Notes: generated by a model not told the origin, from the sequence alone. A DNA stretch of 64,000 nucleotides from Rhodovibrionaceae bacterium (GCA_028279885.1 JANQMX010000002.1:1-64000), one strand, 5' to 3'; shown: positions 31,546-40,342, numbered from the stretch's first letter. Made by a program: numbers and translations.

Positions 31546-32649
31546 CTACTCCGCGGCGGCTTGTCGGGGCATGTAGCCGCCGAGTGCCGCGGCAATGCTC
31601 TCCCGGTCGAGCCCGGCGTGGCCGATGGCGACCAGCGCGCTCCGCCTCTCTTCCTCGGGCCGGAAGGGCCGGTCGAAGTAGGTCGAAACCCGCGGGCCCA
31701 CCGCTTGGACCACCAGGCGCATGGGCTTGCCCGTCACCGCGGCGAAGCCTTTCACCCGGAGCAGACCGTGCGCGGCGATCGCCTGCTGGACTCGTTCGGC
31801 GATGGCCTCGGGCGAGGCGGCCTCCGGCAGCTCGACGATGAAGCTCTCGAACGCGTCGTGCCCGTGATCATGATCATGCTCGTGGTCGTGATCCTCGTCG
31901 TCATGATTATGGTCATGATCGTGGCGATGATGGACCTCGACCCGCGCGTCCATGTCATCTTCCGCGCCCATGCTGCGGCCCAGGAGCACATCCATGGGGG
32001 CAGCGCCATGGGCGGCCGAGACCACCGAGACGCCGTCTCGTGCCCGGCTCTGCAGATCGCCGGTCAGCCTCTCCGCGGTGTCTTCGCCGAGCAGGTCGGC
32101 CTTGTTGAGCAGCACGAGATCGGCGCAGGCGAGCTGGTCCTCGAAGAGCTGGGAGAGCGGCGTGTCGTGGTCCAGGTTCTCATCCTCGGCGCGCTGGCGC
32201 GCCACTGCCGCCTCGTCAGCGGCAAAGTGGCCCGCGGCGACGGCTGCGCCGTCGACCACCGTCACCACGCCGTCGACGGTGACCTGGGCGCGGATGTCCG
32301 GCCAGGCGAAGGCGCGAACCAGCGGCTGCGGCAGGGCCAGGCCCGAGGTTTCGATGACGATGTGGTCGGGCGGGACCTCCCGCTCCAAGAGCTTGGTCAG
32401 TGCCGGCAGGAAATCCTCTGCCACCGTACAGCAGATGCAGCCGTTGGGCAGCTCCACCACGTCATCGTCGGCGCAATCCTCGAAGCCGCAGCCCTGGACG
32501 ATGCCGCCGTCGACGCCGAGGTCGCCGAATTCGTTGATGATCAGGGCGATGCGCCGTCCCTCGGCGTTGGCCATCAGGTGCCGGATGAGGGTGGTCTTGC
32601 CGGCGCCGAGGAAGCCGGTGATCACGGTGGCAGGGATTTTGCCGCGCAT
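31546..32649 (-). CDS. cobW: CobW: G3E GTPase, cobalt metallochaperone for B12 synthesis
   Basis: G3E-family GTPase thought to deliver cobalt to CobNST. The 367-residue product has the P-loop TGFLGAGKTT (about 11-20), the metal motif GCICCTV (about 70-76), NKADLL for guanine recognition, and a His/Asp tract at about residues 240-264 that likely binds metal. The C-terminal CobW_C domain follows. ATG 32649 has a GAGGAGG Shine-Dalgarno. The frame is open further upstream through the riboswitch, which is rejected as coding. It is the first gene of the riboswitch-controlled operon. Confidence 0.94.
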   Translation of the reverse strand: MRGKIPATVITGFLGAGKTTLIRHLMANAEGRRIALIINEFGDLGVDGGIVQGCGFEDCADDDVVELPNGCICCTVAEDFLPALTKLLEREVPPDHIVIETSGLALPQPLVRAFAWPDIRAQVTVDGVVTVVDGAAVAAGHFAADEAAVARQRAEDENLDHDTPLSQLFEDQLACADLVLLNKADLLGEDTAERLTGDLQSRARDGVSVVSAAHGAAPMDVLLGRSMGAEDDMDARVEVHHRHDHDHNHDDEDHDHEHDHDHGHDAFESFIVELPEAASPEAIAERVQQAIAAHGLLRVKGFAAVTGKPMRLVVQAVGPRVSTYFDRPFRPEEERRSALVAIGHAGLDRESIAAALGGYMPRQAAAE

Positions 32650-32774
32650 CGCGGTCCTCCTCAGTCGCTTCAGCGGGATCGCAAGGAGGATCGGCGCGCC
32701 GACGAGAGCCGGCTGCGGCAATCCGTGACCTGGTGCACCCCGCCCGTTCACGTTTCTCGCCGGTGGGTCCGGCG

Positions 32775-32985
32775 TTGCGCGGCAGGTCTCCCGGCTCGCG
32801 GATCTGGCCCTTGCTGTGTTTCGGGCCGGCACGCTCTCCTTACCTTCCCGGAGATCTGGCTCCAGTGGCAGCGGTGGAGAGCGCTCTCCACTCACGGTCG
32901 CGGGGGCGGCGCCGGCTGGCGGCCTCCTTTGCGGATCGACCACACCCGGCTTCCCTCTTAGCTTCCGCCTCGCGCTCGCTCGGCG
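32775..32985 (-). promoter_or_regulatory. Cobalamin riboswitch controlling cobW-cobN-cobO-cobQ
   Basis: Read leftward, the conserved AdoCbl-riboswitch landmarks come in order: agaGGGAAgccGGGT (32944-32962), GCCGCCCCCGCgACcGT, CCACTG, CGGGAAGG, and the B12 box AGCCGGGAGACCTGCC (complement of 32781-32796). About 125 bases separate the B12 box from the cobW ATG, leaving room for an expression platform. Binding of cobalamin is expected to switch the biosynthetic operon off. Confidence 0.92.
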
Positions 32986-33104
32986 GAAGAACCATCGCAA
33001 GCGAAAGCAAGCGGCAGGTATGCCCTTACTGTCAACCGGAAAAATCGTCGTTGACAAGATGCGCGCCGGCCTGCCCCACTCTGCGCCAGCGAACGGTTCC
33101 CTCG

Positions 33105-33300
33105 GCCAGGCGGCTTTGGGATGAAAAGGGAACGCGGTGCGGTCGACCCGGGTGCGGGGGCCAAATCCGCGGCTGCCCCCGCAACTGTAAGCGGCGAGCG
33201 CGCTCCCACCACGCCACTGCGCCATCGGCGCGGGAAGGCTGGAGCGACGCAGAGACCCGCGAGCCAGGAGACCTGCCGTCCGCGGTCACCTGTCCCTCCG
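33105..33300 (+). promoter_or_regulatory. Cobalamin riboswitch controlling the btuB-like receptor operon
   Basis: Landmarks in order are AAAAGGGAAcgcGGTG (from 33123), GGCTGCCCCCGCAACTGT (from 33171), CCACTG, CGGGAAGG and the B12 box AGCCAGGAGACCTGCC (33262-33277), a near-perfect consensus. A TTGACA lies upstream at 33051-33056 without a convincing -10. The receptor ATG is 168 bases past the B12 box. Cobalamin should repress the uptake operon. The open frame crossing this RNA is not coding. Confidence 0.95.
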
Positions 33301-33409
33301 TACGGGGTGTGCGAAGGGGGCGGTCTTCCGCTTGCGGTGACGTCCGTCGTTGATGGTCGCGCCGCGCGTCGATTTCTTCATTTCGCCGGCGACGACCGAG
33401 TTCGCAACA

Positions 33410-33438
33410 CCGGGCCCAAGGCCCGGCAGCTAAGGGGA
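33410..33438 (+). promoter_or_regulatory. Hairpin beside the receptor ribosome-binding site (possible expression platform)
   Basis: CCGGGCC (33410-33416) pairs with GGCCCGG (33420-33426) around a three-base loop. The Shine-Dalgarno aagggga (33432-33438) starts five bases later, followed by the ATG at 33445. The hairpin is well placed to participate in riboswitch control of translation; that role is inferred. Confidence 0.45.
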
Positions 33439-33444
33439 CGTCGT

Positions 33445-35295
33445 ATGCGAAAACAGATTGAGCGCACTCTTGTCTTTGGTGCGGCAGCTTGGCTTGTGCT
33501 GCCGCCGTTCGTCGTGGCCGAAGAGGTCTTTCTGGCCGACCCGGTGGTCGTCTCGGCCACCCGCACGCCCATTGAGGCAGCCAAGACCGGCTCCTCCATC
33601 TCGGTCATCACGCAGCAGGACCTGGAGGACAATCCCCAGAACACGGTCGCCGAGGCGATCGAGACCGTGCCGGGCGTCGCGGTGGCGCCGCGCGGCTCTT
33701 TGGGCGCCAGCACGGAGATCTCGGTCCGCGGTTTCGATCAGTCCGACATCCTGGTTCGCTTCGATGGCATCGAGCTGGCCGACCCGGGCGAGCTGCGTGT
33801 GCAGTCGGACCTCGGACAGATTCTGCTCGGCGACGTCAACCGCATCGAGGTGCTGAGGGGCGCGCAGAGCGCGCTCTACGGTGGCGAGGCCATCGGCGGG
33901 GTGATCGACATCACCTCCGGCGTCGGGCGCGGCACCGGCCGCACGCTCAAGCTCTTCGGCGAGGGCGGCAGCTACAACACCGCTGTCGGCGGCGCCACCG
34001 TCGGGCTCGGCGAGTTGGATTGGGATCTCTCCGCCTCGGTGCAGGGCGCGCGCTCCGCTGGCTTCTCCGCGGCGGACAAGGAGACCGGCGCGTCGGAGCG
34101 GGACGGCTATGAGAACGTCACACTTTCGACTGTCGGCTCGGTTGACGTGACGGAGTTCGTGACCTTGGGTGGGGCCGCACGCTACGTGGAGCGGGAGACG
34201 CAGATCGATCGCATTGCGGGCGGCCTGCCGGTGGATGCCGACGGGCGTTCGGTGGAGAGTGAGCTCGCTGCTGGGCGCGGCTTCGCCCGCGTCGGCCTGT
34301 TCGAAGGGCAGTTCATGAACGAGTTTTCCGCGCAGTTCCTCACCTCGACTCGGGAGTTCAAGGAAGCGACCGACAGCAAGTTCGAGGGGGATCGCTTGAA
34401 GCTGGAGTATCTCGGCAGCTGGGACGTCACCGAGGGCATCGACTTCGTGCTGGGCGGCGACTGGACCGATGAGGACGTGAAGACGAGCGACGGCGTGGAC
34501 GAGGACAGCCAGATCGCCGGCGGCTTCCTGCAGATGGTGTTCGAGCCGACCAGCTACCTGACCTTTACCGGTGCTGGGCGCTACGATCACCATTCGGAGT
34601 TCGGCGGCGAGCCGACCTGGCGCGGCACGGCGGCGGTGCAGCCGCTGCAGGGCACGGTGGTGCGCGGCGCCGTCGCCACGGGCTTTCGCGCGCCCTCAAA
34701 CCGTGAGCTCTTCTCGCCGCCGGGTATTTTCGGCCCGGTGGGCAACCCGGACCTGGAGCCCGAGCGCTCCTTCACCTGGGAGATCGGCGTGGACCAGAAT
34801 TTCTTCGGCGGCCGTGCCCGTGCCTCCGCGACCTACTTCCAGTCTCGCACCGAGGACCTGATCGCTTTTCGCTTCGGCGAGGGCTTCGTGCAGATCGAAG
34901 GCGACACCGAGCGGCGCGGCGTCGAGCTGGGTTTGCAGGCACGGCCCTTCGACAACTTGGACGTCAATGTCGCCTACACCTACCTCAACGCCGAGGAGCC
35001 GGACGGCGACCAACTCGAGTTCGCGCCCCGCCACGACGTCACGACCAAGGTGGTCTGGCGACCCATCGAGCGGGTCACGCTCACCGGCACCGCCACCTAT
35101 CTCGGGGAGGTGCGGGACAGTGGCGAGGACCTCAGCCCCTTCTTCGTGCTCAATGCCGTAGCGGCCTACGAGGTGGTCGAGGACATATCGCTCTATGTGC
35201 GGGTCGTTAACATCCTGGACGAGAACTACCAGCGCGTAGACGGTTTCGAAACCTCCGATCTGGCGGCCTATGCCGGCTTTCGCGCTCAGTTCTGA
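33445..35295 (+). CDS. btuB: TonB-dependent outer-membrane cobalamin receptor (BtuB-like)
   Basis: Outer-membrane receptor for cobalamin or related corrinoids, energised by TonB. The 616-residue product has a signal peptide (about 1-25, ending FVVA), a TonB box within DPVVVSATRTP, a plug domain (VAEAIETVPGVAV ... IEVLRGAQSALYGGEAIGGVIDI) and a 22-strand-type barrel ending in Phe (AYAGFRAQF). Length agrees with BtuB. The cobalamin riboswitch in its leader and the btuC/btuD genes behind it support the substrate. ATG 33445 is chosen for the Shine-Dalgarno and signal peptide. Confidence 0.92.
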   Translation: MRKQIERTLVFGAAAWLVLPPFVVAEEVFLADPVVVSATRTPIEAAKTGSSISVITQQDLEDNPQNTVAEAIETVPGVAVAPRGSLGASTEISVRGFDQSDILVRFDGIELADPGELRVQSDLGQILLGDVNRIEVLRGAQSALYGGEAIGGVIDITSGVGRGTGRTLKLFGEGGSYNTAVGGATVGLGELDWDLSASVQGARSAGFSAADKETGASERDGYENVTLSTVGSVDVTEFVTLGGAARYVERETQIDRIAGGLPVDADGRSVESELAAGRGFARVGLFEGQFMNEFSAQFLTSTREFKEATDSKFEGDRLKLEYLGSWDVTEGIDFVLGGDWTDEDVKTSDGVDEDSQIAGGFLQMVFEPTSYLTFTGAGRYDHHSEFGGEPTWRGTAAVQPLQGTVVRGAVATGFRAPSNRELFSPPGIFGPVGNPDLEPERSFTWEIGVDQNFFGGRARASATYFQSRTEDLIAFRFGEGFVQIEGDTERRGVELGLQARPFDNLDVNVAYTYLNAEEPDGDQLEFAPRHDVTTKVVWRPIERVTLTGTATYLGEVRDSGEDLSPFFVLNAVAAYEVVEDISLYVRVVNILDENYQRVDGFETSDLAAYAGFRAQF

Positions 35296-35311
35296 TCGGC
35301 TCTGAACGGCG

Positions 35312-36313
35312 ATGAGCGAGGCAGCGCGCTACAGGCTTTTGATCGCCGGGCTTTGCCTGCTGGTCGCGCTGCTCTTCGCTGTCTCGCTGCTGGTCGGCCC
35401 GGCAGGCCTCGGGCTCGGGGAGAGCCTTGAGGCGCTGTTTAGCGGCCGCGGCGAAGCGCAGGTGCTGGTCATGCGGGAAATTCGCCTGCCGCGGGCGCTG
35501 CTCGGCCTGATGATCGGCGCCACCCTCGGTCTCTCGGGCGCGGCCCTGCAGGGCTACCTGCGAAATCCCTTGGCGGAGCCGGGCTTGATCGGCGTTGCGC
35601 CCTGCGCCTCGCTCGGCGCCGTCATCGCCATCTTCACCGGCCTCGCAGCCGCCTTTCCCCTCGCCCTGCCGCTGACCGCTCTGGCCGGCGCCGGGGTGGC
35701 GGTACTGGTTGTGCAGGCCATGGCCGGCATCCGCGGCGGCGCCATTACCTTGATCCTGGCCGGGGTCGCGCTCTCCAGCTTTGCCGGTGCCTTGACCTCG
35801 CTGGTCCTCAATCTCTCGCCCAACCCTTTCGCGGCGTTGGAGATCGTCTTTTGGATGCTCGGCTCCCTGGCCGACCGCTCGATGCTGCATGTCCAGCTGG
35901 CCGCCCCCTTCATGATCGTCGGCTGGGCCATGCTGATCGTGCTTGGCCGGGGCCTCGACGCCTTGACCCTGGGCGAGGACGCGGCCGCCTCCATGGGCGT
36001 GCGGCTCAGTCGTCTACGCGGCCTCGCCGTGCTCGGCACGGCGGCCTCGGTCGGCGCGGCGACCGCCGTCGCCGGCGCCATCGGCTTCGTCGGCCTGGTG
36101 GTGCCGCATCTCCTGCGGCCCCTGGTCGGCGCGCGCCCCTCGCGGCTTTTGCTCGCCTCGGCCTTGGGTGGGGCCGCCATGCTGTTGGCAGCCGATCTGG
36201 CCGTTCGCTTGATCGCGCCCGGCAAGGACCTCAAGCTCGGCGTGCTGACCGCCCTGGTCGGTGCGCCCTTCTTCCTCTGGCTGATCATCAAGACGCGGAG
36301 ACGCCTGGCATGA
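35312..36313 (+). CDS. btuC: Cobalamin ABC transporter permease (FecCD/BtuC family)
   Basis: Inner-membrane permease of the FecCD family, 333 residues with about ten helices. Family stretches visible are REIRLPRALLGLMIGATLGLSGAALQG near residue 55, the EPGLIGV loop, and the coupling region GFVGLVVPHLLRPLVG. In the context of a cobalamin receptor and riboswitch it is best read as BtuC. The stop overlaps btuD (ATGA). No substrate-binding protein gene (btuF) is adjacent. Confidence 0.9.
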   Translation: MSEAARYRLLIAGLCLLVALLFAVSLLVGPAGLGLGESLEALFSGRGEAQVLVMREIRLPRALLGLMIGATLGLSGAALQGYLRNPLAEPGLIGVAPCASLGAVIAIFTGLAAAFPLALPLTALAGAGVAVLVVQAMAGIRGGAITLILAGVALSSFAGALTSLVLNLSPNPFAALEIVFWMLGSLADRSMLHVQLAAPFMIVGWAMLIVLGRGLDALTLGEDAAASMGVRLSRLRGLAVLGTAASVGAATAVAGAIGFVGLVVPHLLRPLVGARPSRLLLASALGGAAMLLAADLAVRLIAPGKDLKLGVLTALVGAPFFLWLIIKTRRRLA

Positions 36314-37083
36314 GCCTTCTGGCCCTCTCGGACATCACCGCCCAGCTCGGCGGCAACGAGGTGTTGCGGGGTGTCTCGCTGGAGGTGGACGCCGGCGAGT
36401 TCGTCGGCCTGATCGGCCCTAACGGCGCCGGCAAGTCCACTCTGATGCGCGCGGCCCTCGGCCTCATCCCTTCCGGTGGCGCTCGCCAGATCGGCGCGGA
36501 GCCAATCGAGCGGCTGCCGGCGGGAGAGCGTGCCCGGCGGGTGGCCTATCTGCCGCAGGGGCGAGAGATCGCTTGGCCCGTCACCGTCGAAACCCTGGTC
36601 GGCTTGGGCCGCGCGCCCTATCGCAAGAGCTTCGCGCCGCCGGACGCCGCCGACCGTGCCGCGGTCGAAGCTGCGCTCAGCCGCATGGATGTGGCCGACT
36701 TCCGCAGGCGGCCGGCGACCGATCTCTCGGGCGGTGAGCAGGCCCGGGTGCTGATCGCGCGTGCCTTGGCGCAGGAGGCGCCGCTCCTGATCGCCGACGA
36801 GCCGACGGCCGGCCTCGACCCTTCGCACCAGATCGAGCTGATGGAGACCTTCGCCGCGCTGGCCCGGGAGGGCCGCGGTGTTTTGGCCTCGCTCCATGAT
36901 CTCAGCCTCGCCGCGCGCTGGTGCGGCCGCGTGGCCCTGATGGACGGTGGGCATATCGTGGCCGAGGGCGCGCCGGCCGATGTCTTGACCGCCGAGCGCT
37001 TGCAGCAGGTCTACGGCATCACCGCGCGCATCGAGGAGGGTCCCGACGGACTGCTGGTACAGCCGCTTGCACGCGTTCACTAG
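36310..37083 (+). CDS. btuD: Cobalamin ABC transporter ATP-binding protein
   Basis: ABC ATPase partnering BtuC, 257 residues. Walker A is GPNGAGKSTL, the signature is LSGGEQARV, Walker B LLIADEPTAGLD, and the switch His is in ASLHDLSLA. The Q-loop is LPQGREIAWP. It starts within the btuC stop. It converges with cobD, the two stops overlapping by four bases. Confidence 0.92.
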   Translation: MSLLALSDITAQLGGNEVLRGVSLEVDAGEFVGLIGPNGAGKSTLMRAALGLIPSGGARQIGAEPIERLPAGERARRVAYLPQGREIAWPVTVETLVGLGRAPYRKSFAPPDAADRAAVEAALSRMDVADFRRRPATDLSGGEQARVLIARALAQEAPLLIADEPTAGLDPSHQIELMETFAALAREGRGVLASLHDLSLAARWCGRVALMDGGHIVAEGAPADVLTAERLQQVYGITARIEEGPDGLLVQPLARVH

Positions 37084-38030
37084 AAGCCGACCAGAAGGGC
37101 GATCGCTGCCAGCATGGCCGCAACGAGCCACATGGCGCGCCGATAGAGAGCGAGCGCCCGCTTCAGGTCGGGGGCCAGGGGGTCGGGGCTGTCGGGGTTG
37201 AGCCAGGGCTCCTCGGCCACCCGGTCATGATAGGCGCGCGGGCCCGAGAGGCGGCAGTCGAGCGCCGCCGCCATGGCGGCCTCCGGCCAGCCGGCGTTGG
37301 GCGAGCGGTGCCGTTTGGCGTCGCGGCGCATGATCGTGACGGCGTGGCCCGGATTGCCGGAGACGGCGGCGAAGATCAGGCCGGTCAGGCGGGCGGGCAG
37401 CCAGTTCACCCAGTCGTCCAGGCGCGCCGCGAAGCGCCCGAAGTCCTCGTGCCGCGGGGAGCGGTGGCCGATCATGCTGTCGAGCGTGTTGATGGCCTTG
37501 TAGGCAGCGATGCCGGGCAGGCCGAGCAGCAGGCCCCAGAAGAGCGGCGCCACCACCCCGTCGGAGCTGTTCTCCGCCAGGCTCTCGATGGCGGCGCGGG
37601 AGATGCCAGCCTCGTCGAGGACGGAGACGTCCCGGCCGACGATCTTGGCCACCTCCGCCCGTGCTTGATCGAGATCGTCGCGGGCCAGTGCCTCGGCGAC
37701 CGGTGCGACATGGTCATGGAGGCTGCGGGCGGCGATCAACGGCCAAGCCAGCACGGACGCCAGCATGAGCCCGAGCGTTCCATCGGGCAGCAGCCAGGCG
37801 GCCAGGCCCGCGGCCCCGGCCGCAGCGGCGATGGCCAGACAGGCAGAAGCCTCGCCGAGCTTGCGGCGTTTGGCGGGGCTGTCGGCGTCCCGATTGAGGC
37901 GCTTGTCCAGCCGATCGATCAGGGCGCCGAGCCAAGTCACGGGGTGGCCAATGGCCCGATACAGCTTATCCGGCCATCCGACCAGGGCATCGATCGCCAA
38001 GGCAATCAGCATGACAAGCGCCCAGCTCAT
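37080..38030 (-). CDS. cobD: Adenosylcobinamide-phosphate synthase
   Basis: CobD/CbiB membrane enzyme that attaches (R)-1-amino-2-propanol (or its phosphate) to adenosylcobyric acid. The 316-residue product has several hydrophobic helices and the family motifs DALVGWPDKLYRAIGHPVTW, SLAENSSDGVVAPLFW and the AYKAINTLDSMIGHR stretch. ATG 38030 matches the usual N-terminus; the frame is open upstream but lacks conserved sequence. It diverges from cobP. Confidence 0.93.
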   Translation of the reverse strand: MSWALVMLIALAIDALVGWPDKLYRAIGHPVTWLGALIDRLDKRLNRDADSPAKRRKLGEASACLAIAAAAGAAGLAAWLLPDGTLGLMLASVLAWPLIAARSLHDHVAPVAEALARDDLDQARAEVAKIVGRDVSVLDEAGISRAAIESLAENSSDGVVAPLFWGLLLGLPGIAAYKAINTLDSMIGHRSPRHEDFGRFAARLDDWVNWLPARLTGLIFAAVSGNPGHAVTIMRRDAKRHRSPNAGWPEAAMAAALDCRLSGPRAYHDRVAEEPWLNPDSPDPLAPDLKRALALYRRAMWLVAAMLAAIALLVGF

Positions 38031-38109
38031 GCGGCGCGTCTCCCAAGACTGGTGTGTCGCAGCCTCTATGCCTATCAAGAGCCCGACAGAAAACACAGGG
38101 TGATCAGCG

Positions 38110-38625
38110 ATGGCAGGGGTCAGACACAGGCTCGTCTTGGGTGGCGCACGCTCGGGCAAGTCGCGCCACGCGCAAACGCTGGCCGAGGCCACGGGGCCGC
38201 GACGCACCTATCTCGCCACCGCCGAGGCGCGCGACGGGGAGATGGCGGCGCGCATCGCCCAGCACCAGGCGGAGCGCAGCGAAGGCTGGCAGACCCTCGA
38301 AGCGCCGCTCGACATGCCGGCGGCGTTGGGAACTGTCACCGAAAGCGATGTGGTCCTGGTCGACTGCCTCACGCTCTGGCTGACCAACGTCATGCTGGGC
38401 GAGCGCGACGTCGATCCAGCGACGGACGCCTTGGTGGCGGCGCTGGCGGCGGCGCAGCAGCCGGTCATCCTGGTGTCCAATGAAGTGGGGCTCGGCCTGG
38501 TGCCGGAGACGCCGCTGGGGCGTGCCTTCCGCGACGCGCAAGGGCGACTCAACCAGCGTATGGCCGAGGAGGTGGACGAAGTGCGTTTCGTGGCTGCCGG
38601 CTTGCCCCTCGTCTTGAAGGGCTGA
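38110..38625 (+). CDS. cobP: Adenosylcobinamide kinase / guanylyltransferase
   Basis: Bifunctional CobP/CobU, 171 residues, which phosphorylates adenosylcobinamide and transfers GMP to it in nucleotide-loop assembly. The P-loop LVLGGARSGKSRHA is near the N-terminus; the guanylyl-accepting His lies in IAQHQAERSEGW; VLVDCLTLWLTN and VSNEVGLGLVP are further family motifs. Divergent from cobD with an 80-base spacer, and convergent with the DUF1636 gene. Confidence 0.94.
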   Translation: MAGVRHRLVLGGARSGKSRHAQTLAEATGPRRTYLATAEARDGEMAARIAQHQAERSEGWQTLEAPLDMPAALGTVTESDVVLVDCLTLWLTNVMLGERDVDPATDALVAALAAAQQPVILVSNEVGLGLVPETPLGRAFRDAQGRLNQRMAEEVDEVRFVAAGLPLVLKG

Positions 38626-38631
38626 TGGACT

Positions 38632-38994
38632 CTAATCGAGCGGCGGCACCCGGGCGACGAAGTGCCCCTTCACGCCGGACGGCCATTGCTTGTAGGCGAC
38701 GACGCCTTCCTCGCTTTCCGCATGCAGCGCGGCGTAGGCGACCAGCGCCTCGGCGCTCTCGGCTTCCGGCGCGAAGCTGCCGAGCACGTAGGACATCTTA
38801 CCCGGTGCCGAAATCGCCACGTTGCAGCCGTGCTCGCAGCCCATCAGGCAGGCGGTGCCGCGCACCGTGACGGCTGCCGCGTCGCTAGCGCTGTCCTCGA
38901 CCAGCGCCAGCATGGCTTCGCCGCAGGGCGGCAAGGTCCTGTCCTCCCGCGCTTCGCCGCGGCGGCAGGTGGTGCAAACCGTGATGACCGTCAT
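38632..38994 (-). CDS. DUF1636 metal-binding-like protein associated with cobalamin genes
   Basis: A 120-residue soluble protein with Cys clusters: CTTCRRG near the N-terminus, PPCGEAM, and CLMGCEHGCNVA (about residues 49-60). The layout resembles thioredoxin-like ferredoxins and the DUF1636 family, often found near cobalamin or metal-uptake genes. The Cys pattern suggests an Fe-S cluster or bound metal. Its reaction is unknown; a role in corrinoid redox or cobalt handling is inference from position. It starts at ATG 38994 and converges on cobP. Confidence 0.8.
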   Translation of the reverse strand: MTVITVCTTCRRGEAREDRTLPPCGEAMLALVEDSASDAAAVTVRGTACLMGCEHGCNVAISAPGKMSYVLGSFAPEAESAEALVAYAALHAESEEGVVAYKQWPSGVKGHFVARVPPLD

Positions 38995-39016
38995 GATGTT
39001 CCGCTATTGAAACGCC

Positions 39017-40231
39017 TTAGGAAGCCTTGATTGACTCCGCCGCGACCTCCTCGCGCAGCGCCCTGGCTAGCAGCATGGCGATGCCGAGCGCAAGGACTGC
39101 GGCGACGGTGACGCCGGTCCAATCCAGATGCTCGTAGACCAAGCCGAGGGTGAAGGCGCCGAACAGGCCGCCGAGGTAGTAGCTCGATAGATAGAGGCCG
39201 TTGGCGGCGGCGTGGGAGTGGCCGGCCGCGCGCCCGACATAGCCGGCGACGGCGGCCTGGGCGAAGAAGAGGCCGATACCGATCAGCGACAGCCCGAGCA
39301 GCACGACCCAGAGATTACCGAGCCAGACCGCGAAGATGCCGGCGTAGGTCACCGCCGCGCTGAGCCAGAAGCTGTTACGGGCGCCCCATTTCCGGGCCAG
39401 CTTTCCGGCGATGGGCGTGGTGAAGATGGCCGGCAGGAAGACGAAATAGACGAGGCCGAGCAGCAGCGGGTCGAGTTGGAGGCGCGGGCCGACCAGCTCG
39501 AAGTTCACGTAGGTGAAGAGGCCGACGAAAAGAAACAGGATGACGAAGCCGATCAGAAAGCTGGCCCGCAGCCGCGGGTTGGAGAGATGCGCCGCCCAGG
39601 CCTTGCCCGGCTTCTGTCCCGAAACCGGCCGCTCACCCGAGGAGGGGCCGATCAGCACGAAAGCGATGACGGCACCCAGTAAGTTGAGCGCGGCGAAGGC
39701 GAAGAAGCTGCCGGCGAGCCCGACCGACTCGGCGAGCGAGCCGGCCATCAGGCGGCCGAAGAGATTGCTGGCCACGTTGCCGGTGATGTAGGCGGCCATG
39801 GCGCCGGAGGCGGCGGTGATGCTGCACTGCTCCGAAAGGTAGGTCATGGTCAGGGTGAAGGCCGCCGCCATGAACACGCCCTGCAGGATGCGCAACATGG
39901 CGAAGAGGGCGACGTCGTCGACGATCCCGAGCAGGAAGGTGGGAATGGAGAGCAGCGCCAGGCTGAGCCAGATGCCGCGCTTGCGGTCGATGCGGTCGGC
40001 GAACCAGGCGACGGCCAGTCCCGAGGCTGCCATACCGAGGGTGGAGAGATTGACCGCCACCCCCATGGTCGAGGTGTCGACCTGGTAGGCTTCGACCAAC
40101 TGGGGCAGCAGCGCCTGGCTGCCGAAGAGGTCGATCAGGGTCAGGAAGCTGATGATGGCGATGATGGTGCTGCGCCGCAGGGTGTCCTGCAATCGGTCAC
40201 CCTGCAGCGCGCCCTCCACGAAGTACCGCAT
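39017..40231 (-). CDS. MFS transporter
   Basis: Twelve-helix major facilitator, 404 residues, of the drug/sugar efflux type. The loop between helices 2 and 3 has the MFS signature WFADRIDRKRG. Helix 1 follows a short amphipathic N-terminus (YFVEGALQGDRLQDTLRR). ATG 40231 with a GAGGGA Shine-Dalgarno is preferred over the TTG two codons upstream. No substrate can be assigned. It lies between cobalamin genes and a hydroxyproline-type enzyme, and could belong with either. Confidence 0.82.
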   Translation of the reverse strand: MRYFVEGALQGDRLQDTLRRSTIIAIISFLTLIDLFGSQALLPQLVEAYQVDTSTMGVAVNLSTLGMAASGLAVAWFADRIDRKRGIWLSLALLSIPTFLLGIVDDVALFAMLRILQGVFMAAAFTLTMTYLSEQCSITAASGAMAAYITGNVASNLFGRLMAGSLAESVGLAGSFFAFAALNLLGAVIAFVLIGPSSGERPVSGQKPGKAWAAHLSNPRLRASFLIGFVILFLFVGLFTYVNFELVGPRLQLDPLLLGLVYFVFLPAIFTTPIAGKLARKWGARNSFWLSAAVTYAGIFAVWLGNLWVVLLGLSLIGIGLFFAQAAVAGYVGRAAGHSHAAANGLYLSSYYLGGLFGAFTLGLVYEHLDWTGVTVAAVLALGIAMLLARALREEVAAESIKAS

Positions 40232-40342
40232 TCCCAAGCTTCCCTCTTCGCTGCGGCGTCCAGCGGCCGCGCCTGCTCGCTATGTAGTACGATTTCGCGA
40301 CGGCGGCATGTCGGCCGTCGAAAGATCCCTGGGATCTTTCGA

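Noticed and set aside
32650-33225. Possible 190-residue N-terminal extension of CobW
   Set aside because: The region is a complete cobalamin riboswitch; a GAGGAGG Shine-Dalgarno precedes the ATG at 32649, and the conserved G3E fold begins there.
33121-33444. Possible upstream start of the TonB receptor
   Set aside because: This stretch is the second riboswitch; the ATG at 33445 has a ribosome-binding site and a signal peptide.
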